A stretch of 40,276 nt of DNA from Candidatus Poseidoniales archaeon (GCA_003602485.1 QQSD01000006.1:1873-42148); one strand, 5' to 3'. Positions 24,411 to 33,131 are shown, counted from the first letter of the stretch. The notes: generated from the sequence alone by a model not told the origin. A program made the numbers and translations.

Positions 24411-26624
24411 ATGGGAAGGCAGTACCTGAGAGCGTCAGCCTTCCTCCTGCTCGGGCTTTTCTTAATGGCCGCACTCCCCCTCCAAGTTGCAGCAACAGCG
24501 ATTGAATTTGAGGCGGAACAACGGGTTAACACGCTCAACCTCGCTGCAGGTGAAACCTATGCTGCAAGCATTGTCGTAGAGCCCAATACAAGTACGATGG
24601 TAAGCGTTGATTGTGATGCGTGTGAAGTCACGTTAGAACATGAAAATGCTTCAACCAGTGACAACCACCGAGTCGTTCTCTTCACTGAAGATGCAAATGA
24701 GGTGACCTTGATACTCAGTTCTACTGTTGACGAGACCGTACACTTCTCACTCGCGAAGAACATCTCCGATACGAATCCAACACTTCGTCCAAGTCCGGCC
24801 ACGACAGGTACGCCACAACGAGTTGGGAACTGTGGAAATGCAAGTATGTGCATGGACACTGCCCGAGGCACATTAGCAGGCGTTGAGAGCTACGACCTAG
24901 CAAACCTCTACCACTCTGGCATACTTGATTCTGAACATGATGAATACATCGTCATCAATGTATCAAGTGGAGACACTCTTGAATGGAAATGGCTTGAATC
25001 AACGGGAGACCTCAACCTCCAAATGTATTTCCAAGACGATACCACAGAAACCCTGTTGGACAATGTACACCATCTGGGCGATGCCTTCTCAGAGTTATCA
25101 GCGCAAACCCCAGCCTCATCATGGTGGACGGCAGCAGATGATGGAAGATTTGTTGCACGACTGGGTACGAGCGTTGCACCAACATACTGGAGTGCTCACC
25201 TGTTCCTCTTCGAAGAGCAGCCAACCACTCCGCTAATCGGACACGACTTGCTTAATGGACGTGAAGTTCTCGGCCACAATTCCACAGTAGTACCGCTTGA
25301 CTGGCAGGATACCCACCACATGGACCTCGACTCCCAATTGGGGGATGTCCACCTGCAAGTTGACCAGTTGTTGAACGGTAACTGGGTTGAGGGGGAAGAG
25401 CACCATTTGCTTGCGGGGGAATCGCTTCGTACCTATCCCTATCCTGGTGTGGACGCTGGCAGAGTCATCATTTCAAAAACCCCGGTTTTTGCCGTAGAGT
25501 TCACCATGCATGACTTTAGTGACTTCGAGGGTCTTGAAGCACCCTCTGTCCTGCCCGCATCGCTCAATGAAAGCAATGCTTCATGGCCACTTCTGAACCT
25601 AACAAGCAGTCTCGAAGGGGAATTCACTCTTGGCGTTCACGACACGGTTGATACCTATCGTATGGAGGTTGACGGATGGATGGATTCCATTCATTTCATC
25701 CAATTTACCGTAGAAGGGAATATTTCGGATTTGGAACTTCAGGTTTGGGACATTGACCAAACCACAGGCGAGGTTCTGAACACTGACATTACTCGACCTG
25801 CAGCAGACCAATTGAAACTCGGCCTGCAGGTTGGACGAGGAACACAGTACCTACAATTGCGCTTCCAAAATGCATCTGATGTCACGCCACATCTGTGGGG
25901 TGAGGATGTTCCCGCACACAGCTACAGAATCACCTCCACATACGCACTTGTCGATGAGGGCGAGGAGCCTTGGTTCCCCCCCAGTGAAGACGCTGTATTT
26001 TGGGGAGGATTTGCACGTTGGTTCCTTGGTGCTCTTTTCCTGATTCCAGTTCTTTATCTGGCGATTGATATCAAAAGGGCCAATGATTTTGGGCGTGAAA
26101 TAATCGAGAAAAAGGAACGTCTTGCATGGTATACTGCGCGTTTAGACTCGGGTGAACTCAATGTGAAGTCCTCGCAGAAAGACATCGCACGAGCCCTCCA
26201 TGCAGTTGCACAATTGGAATGGGAGGATGGATTGGATGCGTGGGGTGAACCAACCCTCCATCACCGCACTGAAAATCTAGCACTCGCAGTTTGGCGGGTC
26301 GATCAGCGTCTTGCTAAAGTAGAGGGAAGTTGGCCCTTGGTGATTGGTATCCACGTGATTGAGGGGGATTGGGAGCTTGCAGCCCTCAGATTCGACGCCC
26401 CAGACGGTGCAGCATACGAAGTGGTATCCGTTGAGCCACGCTTTTTACATCAGCGAGAAGAGGTCTTTTTGGACGCACTCAGCGAGGGTCATCGCACTTT
26501 TTTGATGATCGGATTACAGGGAAGTGCTCCATCAGTCGATATTGAACTCAATGGACGAATCAACAATCAACCGTTCGCAGCACGAATACCAGAAACACTG
26601 GCTCGCAGCCTCGAAGAATCATGA
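24411..26624 (+). CDS. Single-pass membrane protein with unknown cytoplasmic domain
   Basis: A 737-residue protein with a signal peptide (LRASAFLLLGLFLMAALPLQ), a beta-rich ectodomain to about 535 with many Asn sequons, and one transmembrane helix near 535-553 (FLGALFLIPVLYLAI). A sizeable cytoplasmic region of about 180 residues follows. It begins with a charged helix (NDFGREIIEKKERLAWY) and a helical pair (SSQKDIARALHAVAQLEWE), then an apparently folded alpha/beta unit (WPLVIGIHVIEGDWELAALR). I do not recognise either domain. It diverges from arcS by 42 bases and its stop overlaps that of dnaJ by six bases. Function is unknown. Confidence 0.8.
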   Translation: MGRQYLRASAFLLLGLFLMAALPLQVAATAIEFEAEQRVNTLNLAAGETYAASIVVEPNTSTMVSVDCDACEVTLEHENASTSDNHRVVLFTEDANEVTLILSSTVDETVHFSLAKNISDTNPTLRPSPATTGTPQRVGNCGNASMCMDTARGTLAGVESYDLANLYHSGILDSEHDEYIVINVSSGDTLEWKWLESTGDLNLQMYFQDDTTETLLDNVHHLGDAFSELSAQTPASSWWTAADDGRFVARLGTSVAPTYWSAHLFLFEEQPTTPLIGHDLLNGREVLGHNSTVVPLDWQDTHHMDLDSQLGDVHLQVDQLLNGNWVEGEEHHLLAGESLRTYPYPGVDAGRVIISKTPVFAVEFTMHDFSDFEGLEAPSVLPASLNESNASWPLLNLTSSLEGEFTLGVHDTVDTYRMEVDGWMDSIHFIQFTVEGNISDLELQVWDIDQTTGEVLNTDITRPAADQLKLGLQVGRGTQYLQLRFQNASDVTPHLWGEDVPAHSYRITSTYALVDEGEEPWFPPSEDAVFWGGFARWFLGALFLIPVLYLAIDIKRANDFGREIIEKKERLAWYTARLDSGELNVKSSQKDIARALHAVAQLEWEDGLDAWGEPTLHHRTENLALAVWRVDQRLAKVEGSWPLVIGIHVIEGDWELAALRFDAPDGAAYEVVSVEPRFLHQREEVFLDALSEGHRTFLMIGLQGSAPSVDIELNGRINNQPFAARIPETLARSLEES

Positions 26625-27740
26625 GTTGCGCCGTTCTTTAGCGTCATCAATGATACTTTGTTGTTGGTCTTTAGGACCTAATTCATCTCGAAGCGTGGCC
26701 ATCGTTTTCTTGGCTGCTTTGGGAACCTTCGAGGGCATGTGGAGTTTCAGTAGGACGATGACGTCACCACGGCCACTGCCTCGCTGCCTCGGCAAACCTC
26801 GCTTTTTAATTTCAATCGTTTCGCCTGAATTTGAGTTGGAAGGAACTTTGACAACCAGTGGTTTTCCATCAAGATGGTCAATGGTAATACTCGTTCCAAG
26901 AAGAAGGTCAGGATAGCCAAGCGGCAAGGACATGATCAAGTCTGAATTACTGCGCTCGAACCAAGGATGTTGTTCAACTTCAAGTTCAATGAAGAGGTCA
27001 CCGCTTTCACCCTGCCCTTGTGGGGCTGGTTCACCTTTGCCACGCATTCGAAGACGGCTGCCGTCTTCAGTGCCGAGTGGAACTGAAAAACGCAGTGTGG
27101 TACTTTCCATTTCGCGTCCTTTACCAGAACACACATCACAAGACTTCTCGCTCACGCTCCCTCTGCCCGAACAAGCATCACACGGCTGAACAGATTCTTG
27201 AATGAAGGGCCCTACCTGTTGGCGAACACGAACTTGACCTTGACCCGAACATCGTGAACAGGTCACCAAGTCACCACCGTCTGCACCAGTTCCGTCACAA
27301 GAGCCGCAGGGCTGAGGTAGGTCCAGAGTGACCTCTTGCTCCGTGCCGTTCAACACATCAACGAGGTCAATGGAGTGCCTGAGAAGGATATCCGAACCTC
27401 GTCGACTTCGTCTCCTTGACGAACCACCAAACATGGATGAGAAGAAATCTCCGCCGAGAATGTCTTCTAAATTGATATTGAAACCGCCCCCACCAAATCC
27501 ACCAAATGGATTGCCTTGAGGGCCGTCATGTCCAAACCGGTCGTAATGAGCACGCTTTTGCGCATCCGAAAGCATTGCATATGCTTCTTGGATTTCTTTG
27601 AAGCGATCTTCTGCATCATCTTCTGTGCTGCGATCGGGATGATACTTCCTGGCAAGCCTTCTGAACGCGTTTTTGAGATCACCTTCGCTGGCCGAGCGTT
27701 CAACACCCAGCACCTCGTAGTAGTCTCGTTTGTCAGCCAG
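26619..27740 (-). CDS. dnaJ: Chaperone DnaJ, apparent CTG start
   Basis: A 373-residue type I J-protein, co-chaperone of DnaK. It has a J domain (HPD at 34-36), a Gly/Phe-rich linker (GGFGGGGFNINL), four CxxCxGxG zinc motifs (CGSCDGTG, CSRCSGQG, CDACSGRG, CDVCSGKG) and the usual C-terminal substrate-binding domain. The conserved N-terminus, ADKRDYYEVLGV, has no ATG, GTG or TTG ahead of it: an in-frame TAA at 27753-27755 comes only 12 bases before the CTG at 27740. A GTG at 27713 would delete helix I of the J domain. CTG is therefore the most plausible start, unless a base is misread. No dnaK or grpE lies in the window. Confidence 0.93.
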   Translation of the reverse strand: MADKRDYYEVLGVERSASEGDLKNAFRRLARKYHPDRSTEDDAEDRFKEIQEAYAMLSDAQKRAHYDRFGHDGPQGNPFGGFGGGGFNINLEDILGGDFFSSMFGGSSRRRSRRGSDILLRHSIDLVDVLNGTEQEVTLDLPQPCGSCDGTGADGGDLVTCSRCSGQGQVRVRQQVGPFIQESVQPCDACSGRGSVSEKSCDVCSGKGREMESTTLRFSVPLGTEDGSRLRMRGKGEPAPQGQGESGDLFIELEVEQHPWFERSNSDLIMSLPLGYPDLLLGTSITIDHLDGKPLVVKVPSNSNSGETIEIKKRGLPRQRGSGRGDVIVLLKLHMPSKVPKAAKKTMATLRDELGPKDQQQSIIDDAKERRNS

Positions 27741-27798
27741 AACAGTGCCCCCTTACCCGCACGAGGAGGGGTCTGCTTTCAATCTCACGGGTCGTTCT

Positions 27799-28725
27799 CT
27801 AAAGATCAAGACCGCAATGTGGGCAAAAGCGTTCATTGGGTGTGACCGGTGATTTACAACCCGAACATACCGGCCCTGATGTTTGAATTCGGTTGCTTGG
27901 ACTTGGTGCCTGACCCATCATAGCCATGCTCTCGAGGGATTCCGAAGGCAATGTTTTTTCCATGCCCATCGAAGAAGCGCCACGCTCTTGGCCTGAAGAA
28001 GAAATGATTGTTTTGACACCACCAGAATCACTCATACTGGTCATGTCAATTTCAGTATCATCGTTGCTTTTTGTGAGCCTCAGAGGCGCAATGGGTCGTT
28101 GAGCAACAACAGGAGCAGATGATGCTGAAGCTTTGAGTCGTGCCTGTCGCTTTTCTTCACGAATGGCGCGAGAATCACGGCCAAAAATACCCGATACCGC
28201 ATCTAAAATCTGGTCCATCAATCCTGTTTTCCGGGTAGCACCAATCGTCCCTGTAATCACTTCATCATCAAAGGAAGCTTCTCCCGATACTCGGGCAGAT
28301 GCCTTACGGACATGTTGAGATTCTGTCAACATGCTGACTTCAACCCGCTCTTCATCCTCAAGTTCCATTTCAGGTGCTTCACTGGAAAAAGCAGCCACGC
28401 TTTGGTTGAGACCAGCTTTCGTTGCAGCATCCATCGTAGAGTTGAGTTCAACATTTGTGTCCCAAACGCCCCGTTGTTCAGCCTCGTATACGTGCTTAAT
28501 TTTCTTCATGGCCTTTGCACGGTTGTATTCGTGATCTTTTACAACACGTGACTTCCGAAAGAGAATGATACCGAGAACGACAGCAGTACCGTACCAGGCA
28601 TACATCAAACGAGGTTCGAGTTCAAACATACCCCGAAGAGGCGGAATTGAAAGATGGGTTGCACCCATGAGAAGGAGAGGCAACACGGTAAGTCCGCGGG
28701 ACGTCTGGCGTCTTGCTTCAACCAT
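27799..28725 (-). CDS. Membrane-associated protein with disordered middle and C-terminal zinc ribbon
   Basis: About 308 residues from the ATG at 28725. Two hydrophobic segments lie near the N-terminus (LTVLPLLLMGATHLSIPP and MYAWYGTAVVLGIILF), giving a hairpin anchor. The rest is cytoplasmic and mostly polar: a charged helix around residues 55-85, acidic stretches and low-complexity Ser/Met-rich sequence. A terminal zinc ribbon has C287/C290 and C301/C304 (CSGC, CPHC). No enzyme domain is seen. It precedes dnaJ by 58 bases on the same strand and follows the glycosyltransferase. It could recruit partners to the membrane, but that is inference. Confidence 0.75.
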   Translation of the reverse strand: MVEARRQTSRGLTVLPLLLMGATHLSIPPLRGMFELEPRLMYAWYGTAVVLGIILFRKSRVVKDHEYNRAKAMKKIKHVYEAEQRGVWDTNVELNSTMDAATKAGLNQSVAAFSSEAPEMELEDEERVEVSMLTESQHVRKASARVSGEASFDDEVITGTIGATRKTGLMDQILDAVSGIFGRDSRAIREEKRQARLKASASSAPVVAQRPIAPLRLTKSNDDTEIDMTSMSDSGGVKTIISSSGQERGASSMGMEKTLPSESLESMAMMGQAPSPSNRIQTSGPVCSGCKSPVTPNERFCPHCGLDL

Positions 28726-28778
28726 AGAATTCAATCCCTGCTCTTATTCATGACTCATGTATGTATGGGCATGTTGTG

Positions 28779-29816
28779 CTAACTACGGTCGCTGGGCATG
28801 CGTCCTTTACGGACCATTCCATCTACCAAGCCGAGAGAAAAACCAGCGTGTAAAATCAACAATGCAAGAGGAGTTCCAACAAGACAAGTGATGTCCCTTC
28901 GAAGGATGCTTTGGCGGAGGGATTCAAGCGACAACACGCCAAGGTAGAGTCCCCCTCCAAACCACCACATTGGAGTTCCGTTGAAGAGGAGTGCCAAGGT
29001 TCCAACGAGGCCAATCAATGGAAGGAATTCTTGCCATTTGGCTCGTTTCGGATGCTTTTTGAGAACTTTTGTCCGCCAAAACCCGTACCGATGGCTCATT
29101 TTCCACCATTTCCCAAGAGTTTCACGCTTCCTCATGACGACTTCGCTGGTGGGTGAACGATAGAGGGAATATCCTGCTTGAAGCAAGCGCATTGAAAGTT
29201 CACTGTCCTGACTCGTGAGGTACGACTCATCCCAGCCCCCAACGGCCTCAATCGCTTCTCTGCGATGCATGACAAAGGCGGGGACTTGAGTTGGGCCGAT
29301 GTTGCTAAATTCACTGAACTGTCCACCACTCTGACCCAATGGCGAAAGGAGGGCTGATTCAATCCATGATTCAACACGTTTCATGGATGTGGTTGGAGAG
29401 CAGACTTTCACTCCGACTCCCCCCAACGGTTTGGTGCTGAGTGATTCACATGCCGTCCAGGCTTGGATGCGCTCCTCTAGGTGAGTTGGTTTCACGCTAG
29501 CATGGCCGATCATTTCAATGAGAAATTTAACCGTTGAAGGCAAGTGATTCATCGCTTCGTTCCGACCGTGTGAAACCGTACGACCTGGATTGTCCAGCAG
29601 CACCAATTGGGGAGATTCTTCGGATGAAAAATCACGCTGTAAATCCCGTACAACATCTTGCGTTCCATCAGTTGAACCACCATCAAGAACCATGATGATA
29701 TGCAAGGAAGGGTCAATGCTTTGTTGCAGGAGTGAACGAAGGCACATTTCGATGTGATTTCGCTCGTTAAGGACAGGAATGACCGTGGCATACACCGGCC
29801 CGTCTACCCCACCCAT
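28779..29816 (-). CDS. Family 2 glycosyltransferase with C-terminal membrane helices
   Basis: A 345-residue GT-A fold enzyme transferring sugar from a nucleotide sugar, at the inner face of the membrane. The N-terminus VIPVLNERNHIEMCLRSLL and VLDGGSTDGTQDVV are the GT2 nucleotide-binding motifs. GGWDESYLTSQDSELSMRL is the acceptor/metal region. A C-terminal block (about 240-345) has three or four hydrophobic helices such as FLPLIGLVGTLALLFN. The acceptor is unknown; glycolipid or glycoprotein decoration is typical for this architecture. ATG at 29816. It diverges from the UPF0201 gene with 90 bases between. Confidence 0.9.
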   Translation of the reverse strand: MGGVDGPVYATVIPVLNERNHIEMCLRSLLQQSIDPSLHIIMVLDGGSTDGTQDVVRDLQRDFSSEESPQLVLLDNPGRTVSHGRNEAMNHLPSTVKFLIEMIGHASVKPTHLEERIQAWTACESLSTKPLGGVGVKVCSPTTSMKRVESWIESALLSPLGQSGGQFSEFSNIGPTQVPAFVMHRREAIEAVGGWDESYLTSQDSELSMRLLQAGYSLYRSPTSEVVMRKRETLGKWWKMSHRYGFWRTKVLKKHPKRAKWQEFLPLIGLVGTLALLFNGTPMWWFGGGLYLGVLSLESLRQSILRRDITCLVGTPLALLILHAGFSLGLVDGMVRKGRMPSDRS

Positions 29817-29906
29817 ACGCTAAAAATACGCAAGGAGATTTTCACCCTTTGCCTCAATGGGAGAGACGGAGGGTATGTTCTTGAAGGGAATGGATGTACC
29901 CGAAGC

Positions 29907-30422
29907 ATGGTTGGAGGTAGACTTCGTCTGAGTGGTAAGGGAGAAGGAATCTCCATCATCATCTCAACGCGAGTTTCAGGAGCTGATTCCTCTGAAAAAG
30001 TACGCCAAGCACTGCACCATCTCTTTCCCGATGCCGCTGATGAAATACCCATGCAAGAGCCAGAATTCGGCAAGGGAACTGATGTTAGCTGGCAATTTCA
30101 AGACCCATCCATGACGACATTCTTGGGAGCCCTCCACGACCAGCGAATTCTCGATACTGCCTTGGACGCCATGTCCAAAAACCTGAACGGCGATTCAACC
30201 GCCTTTGAATTGAGTCGGCAAGCTGCGGCCGCTGGAAAAGTAGCCTTTCCAATTCCCGGAGACTCACCCCTCGGTGGCGTATTCTGCGTCGAACTTGAGG
30301 GCGAAGGGCTCGCCCAGTGGATTGAGGCTGCAACCTGGCACCCAGGACGAGCCCAAGTGCCTCGTACCATCAACGATGAGCGTACGATGGACGACGACGG
30401 TGAAGCCTCTACTTGGCACTAA
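29907..30422 (+). CDS. UPF0201-family protein
   Basis: A 171-residue archaeal protein of the UPF0201 (COG1931) family, whose function is not settled. The family pattern is visible: an N-terminal strand (GISIIISTRVSG), a helix ending in LFPDAADEI, then LHDQRILDTALDAMSK, FELSRQAAAAGKVAFP and the closing SPLGGVFCVELEG plus LAQWIEAATWHPG. The ATG at 29907 starts just before the domain; earlier codons would run into the divergent glycosyltransferase. Its last bases overlap the convergent Pcp-Nudix gene, the two stop codons sharing three bases. The family call rests on residue pattern only. Confidence 0.8.
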   Translation: MVGGRLRLSGKGEGISIIISTRVSGADSSEKVRQALHHLFPDAADEIPMQEPEFGKGTDVSWQFQDPSMTTFLGALHDQRILDTALDAMSKNLNGDSTAFELSRQAAAAGKVAFPIPGDSPLGGVFCVELEGEGLAQWIEAATWHPGRAQVPRTINDERTMDDDGEASTWH

Positions 30423-31438
30423 TCGGAATGCGCAAGGTGCGCATCCATCTCTCCATCTCTGCCCGTCCACTCCAGTTCATCGCCTTCGCCCCCTCGCTTC
30501 CATATACACCGATCATGTACATGGAGCACTGGTGTAGCTGAAGGACTTGTCAACTCACATGCAATGAGATGAATCATGAGTGAGACATCGTTACGATTGT
30601 GTGCCCACGTACCAAGCGGATGAAATGGACGTACTCGAAGGCTTAATTCCTCCTCGAATTCACGAATGAGCGCGTTTCGCCATGACTCATCTGTCTCAAT
30701 TTTACCGCCCGGAAATTCCCATGTCCCATGCTGGTCCTGGCCGGCCGACCGCCTCGCAAGCATGTGTTCCCCTTCGATATTCAAAAGGCAGCCTGCAACA
30801 ACGTCAACCGGTTGAAGAGGCGTAGGGTGGAGCATGAAGGCCACCGTTGTCTCAACGAACTCACGGGCGACAGAAAGGTCAATACTCTCTTCAGATGGTA
30901 AATGTAAAAACAGTGCAGGATTGGGAAGAGCTCTGTTATGATGAGGTGATGAAATCAAGGCTTCAAGGGTTCGATAATAAGTCTCATTGCACAAATACGC
31001 ACCAGCATCAATGGAAATCTCAAAGGGCAATGGGAAGGCTTTACGAGGCCAAATTGAAGGATCAATCCAACACCCTCTATCACCATCTCCGGTCAATACT
31101 TCGTTCACAATCTGTCGCCCTGCATTGTCTGGAATCCTCATTCGAAGAAGGTCCTGTGCTCGCCTCTCAATGCGAGGAAGACTGCACTGTTCACACAATC
31201 CAAGGTGCAGAATTGCATCCCATGATTCTCCGGTTTGGATTCGGTGTGCTGTTCGAACTGAACCTGGACGGTCCACCGACAGAATGTCAAAGGTAAAATT
31301 TACTTCAAAAGGAATTCCATCCCAAGGGTGGTGTAACTCTTGCAAACCCACGAACTGCTCTGCAAGAAGGGAGCTGATGTTGGTGGAGTGACCACCAAAC
31401 GGTTCGAACCCTGTGACGAGAACACGAGGCCTGCTCAT
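30419..31438 (-). CDS. Pyroglutamyl-peptidase I (C15) fused to a Nudix hydrolase
   Basis: A 339-residue two-domain protein. Residues 1-205 are a C15 pyrrolidone-carboxylate peptidase, which removes N-terminal pyroglutamate from peptides. VTGFEPFGG opens the fold, and the triad is Glu91 (RIERRA), Cys150 (AGAYLCNE) and His179 (FLHLP), all present. Residues 210-339 are a Nudix domain with box G245-x5-E251-x7-RE-FE-EE, which deviates only at the late Gly (Ser266), and with the family's typical EFPGGK entry. Nudix enzymes clean up nucleoside diphosphate derivatives. The two activities have no known shared pathway, and I do not know a described fusion. One uninterrupted reading frame, ATG at 31438. 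Confidence 0.9.
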   Translation of the reverse strand: MSRPRVLVTGFEPFGGHSTNISSLLAEQFVGLQELHHPWDGIPFEVNFTFDILSVDRPGSVRTAHRIQTGESWDAILHLGLCEQCSLPRIERRAQDLLRMRIPDNAGRQIVNEVLTGDGDRGCWIDPSIWPRKAFPLPFEISIDAGAYLCNETYYRTLEALISSPHHNRALPNPALFLHLPSEESIDLSVAREFVETTVAFMLHPTPLQPVDVVAGCLLNIEGEHMLARRSAGQDQHGTWEFPGGKIETDESWRNALIREFEEELSLRVRPFHPLGTWAHNRNDVSLMIHLIACELTSPSATPVLHVHDRCIWKRGGEGDELEWTGRDGEMDAHLAHSD

Positions 31439-31500
31439 GCTTGTTGTTAGTAGCCCCAGTTATTCATCAATACGCCTCGTTGAAGGCGTCACCTTCACAA

Positions 31501-31866
31501 ATGAAGGGCTCTAGCATGAAAAGCATGGAGGAAGAGTTGGTCGTCCAGTTCTCTCCTGAAGAATCGCAAGAAAAGAAAGGTTTGTTGCCAGTTCGTGTAG
31601 TCAAAGAGATTTGGAGAGAAATCACCTTTGGAGTAGGGACATGGGGAGCCTTGCGGCCTATTTTTGCAGTGTTGCTCTCCATTATTCCCTTCCTTTATTT
31701 GGGCCAGCACTTCAATCGCCAACACCGCCGGGGTGTTGATTGGTTTTTGCTGCAAATACCTCTTGCCCTCACCATCGTCTTGTGGCTCGGTTTGTATCTG
31801 TGGTCAATCTTTGATGCTTGGCGAGACGCCATTGCTTTCAAGTCCCAAATTCAAGACCAGAGTTGA
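31501..31866 (+). CDS. Small two-helix membrane protein
   Basis: About 121 residues from the ATG at 31501 (a TTG at 31441 and ATGs at 31516 and 31525 are alternatives). A polar N-terminus of about 50 residues precedes two hydrophobic helices: PIFAVLLSIIPFLYLG and FLLQIPLALTIVLWLGLYLWSI. A short basic loop (NRQHRRG) joins them and the tail is short. I do not recognise a family. It diverges from the Pcp-Nudix gene and its end overlaps the metzincin gene by 16 bases. Confidence 0.65.
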   Translation: MKGSSMKSMEEELVVQFSPEESQEKKGLLPVRVVKEIWREITFGVGTWGALRPIFAVLLSIIPFLYLGQHFNRQHRRGVDWFLLQIPLALTIVLWLGLYLWSIFDAWRDAIAFKSQIQDQS

Positions 31867-32639
31867 TCACGTATCGGGATCGAACCGTCGGCAAGACCGG
31901 CCAAATCATTGAGGTCATCGCTGTCAAATTCATTGGGCAGAGTTCCGAAAATAAAGTTGACGAGGTCTGTGGATTCAACAGCCCAATACATGACTGATTC
32001 GTCGTTATTGGAGTGACCCGGGTGCTCACTATCCTCGTGGTCAACCGGAGATTCGTAGACCAGGTTGACCAACCCGAGGAGATGTCCGACTTCATGAACA
32101 GCAACGCTGTTTTCGACATCCTCCACTGACGGTCGGCCGAACGGACCTTCTGCTTCAGCGATGGAATCCCCGAAAAGAGCAACCGTTGACGCATCAACGG
32201 CCACACCCAATACAGAGGCATCGCCGTAGGTGCCTGCCGGGAAAATCAATTGCCAACGTAGGGTTGAATCTTCACGAGGAGAGCCACTTTTTTCATCCCA
32301 AGCCTTGGAGCGGACATCCTCTGCAGTCCAATCACCTTGTTGGCCAAAATTCACTTCCTGAAATTCGACGCTGATGCCGTCTGGTTTGTCGCAAACACCC
32401 GTTAGCCGTTCAATCAACATGTCAGTTGTGCTTGTCAAGGGCTTATACCCTGGCTCATAATCAATTTCGAGAATCAATGATGTGTAGGATGTAGAAGTGA
32501 GACAGGCAAGGGTGAGGCCACCAGGTACGCCTTTACGCTCTGGAAGGATGTCGTCAAGGTCATTACCCAAACAACCGGCAAGGTTGGTAAATGCAACAAG
32601 CACAGCGAGAAGGAGGGTCAGCACTGTCTGCCTGTTCAT
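31851..32639 (-). CDS. Metzincin-like zinc metalloprotease, predicted lipoprotein
   Basis: A 262-residue secreted metalloprotease. The ATG at 32639 has a GGAGGA site six bases upstream and starts a signal peptide ending in a lipobox (LAGC, Cys23), so it is probably lipid-anchored outside the cell. The zinc helix HEVGHLLGLV supplies His182, Glu183 and His186. The usual metzincin third ligand (HExxHxxGxxH/D) is Asn192, and an acidic, His-rich block, DHEDSEHPGHS, follows. A Met-turn-like SVMYW (Met217) follows that. The family is best described as metzincin-like; activity needs the missing ligand to come from elsewhere. It lies 37 bases after the small helical gene. Confidence 0.82.
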   Translation of the reverse strand: MNRQTVLTLLLAVLVAFTNLAGCLGNDLDDILPERKGVPGGLTLACLTSTSYTSLILEIDYEPGYKPLTSTTDMLIERLTGVCDKPDGISVEFQEVNFGQQGDWTAEDVRSKAWDEKSGSPREDSTLRWQLIFPAGTYGDASVLGVAVDASTVALFGDSIAEAEGPFGRPSVEDVENSVAVHEVGHLLGLVNLVYESPVDHEDSEHPGHSNNDESVMYWAVESTDLVNFIFGTLPNEFDSDDLNDLAGLADGSIPIRDQLWS

Positions 32640-32645
32640 AGTCGG

Positions 32646-32651
32646 TCCTCC
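32646..32651 (-). promoter_or_regulatory. Ribosome-binding site of the metzincin-like gene
   Basis: On the minus strand this reads GGAGGA, six bases ahead of the ATG at 32639. It selects that ATG, which begins exactly at the lipoprotein signal peptide, over a start 20 codons upstream. Confidence 0.55.
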
Positions 32652-32676
32652 CATGCCTTCTTTTTCAACCTCATGC

Positions 32677-33120
32677 CTACCAGTCTTCAGGTATGTCAAG
32701 TGGTGAGAAGAGTTGCCCTGGCCCTTTGGCTAATGCTAATTGGGTTCGTACCAGATGTTCCCAGGAACGCAGTGCTAAGAGGCCCTCAATAATGGAAGCG
32801 TCAATTTCGATAAGCGTCACTCGAATCAGTGTTTCGAGGATATCCATTCGCTGTGAATCAACGACCTTCATCACTTTTTCAACGGGGAAATTGGTGCTAG
32901 ATTCAGCCGCTTCCACATCCAAGGGCCACGGTTTCACTACGTTCGCATTAGCGCTTTGCTGAGCAGCATCGAGATGCTCCTGTAGTGTTGTCATCAATGC
33001 AGTAATGTGCTTTTGTAGGACGAGTGCAACCTCAACCAAAGGCATGCTAAGTTGGTTGATGAGATTGACCATCCGCTCTTGCAGTGTCACCAAGCCATCT
33101 ATGGACGAATCATCCGACAA
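32677..33120 (-). CDS. Small helical protein, TTG start, coupled to the large surface protein
   Basis: A 147-residue protein I do not recognise. It is almost entirely helical, with heptad-like segments (LQERMVNLINQLSMPL, VLQKHITALMTTLQEHL, MDILETLIRVTLIEIDASI) suggesting coiled-coil assembly. No signal peptide or membrane helix is seen, so it is probably cytosolic. The start is a TTG at 33120, preceded by GAGGTGA overlapping the stop of the upstream gene, so translation is coupled. Lying between a membrane protein with a cytoplasmic tail and a lipoprotein protease, it is a candidate cytosolic partner of that locus (inference). Confidence 0.7.
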   Translation of the reverse strand: MSDDSSIDGLVTLQERMVNLINQLSMPLVEVALVLQKHITALMTTLQEHLDAAQQSANANVVKPWPLDVEAAESSTNFPVEKVMKVVDSQRMDILETLIRVTLIEIDASIIEGLLALRSWEHLVRTQLALAKGPGQLFSPLDIPEDW

Positions 33121-33124
33121 GGTA

Positions 33125-33131
33125 TCACCTC
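33125..33131 (-). promoter_or_regulatory. Strong ribosome-binding site deciding a TTG start
   Basis: Minus-strand GAGGTGA four bases before TTG at 33120, overlapping the TGA stop of the 1807-residue protein gene. It makes the TTG the most likely start and indicates translational coupling. Confidence 0.55.

Noticed and set aside
27711-27713. GTG as the dnaJ start
   Set aside because: It would remove the conserved DKRDYYEV helix of the J domain, which is encoded just upstream in frame.
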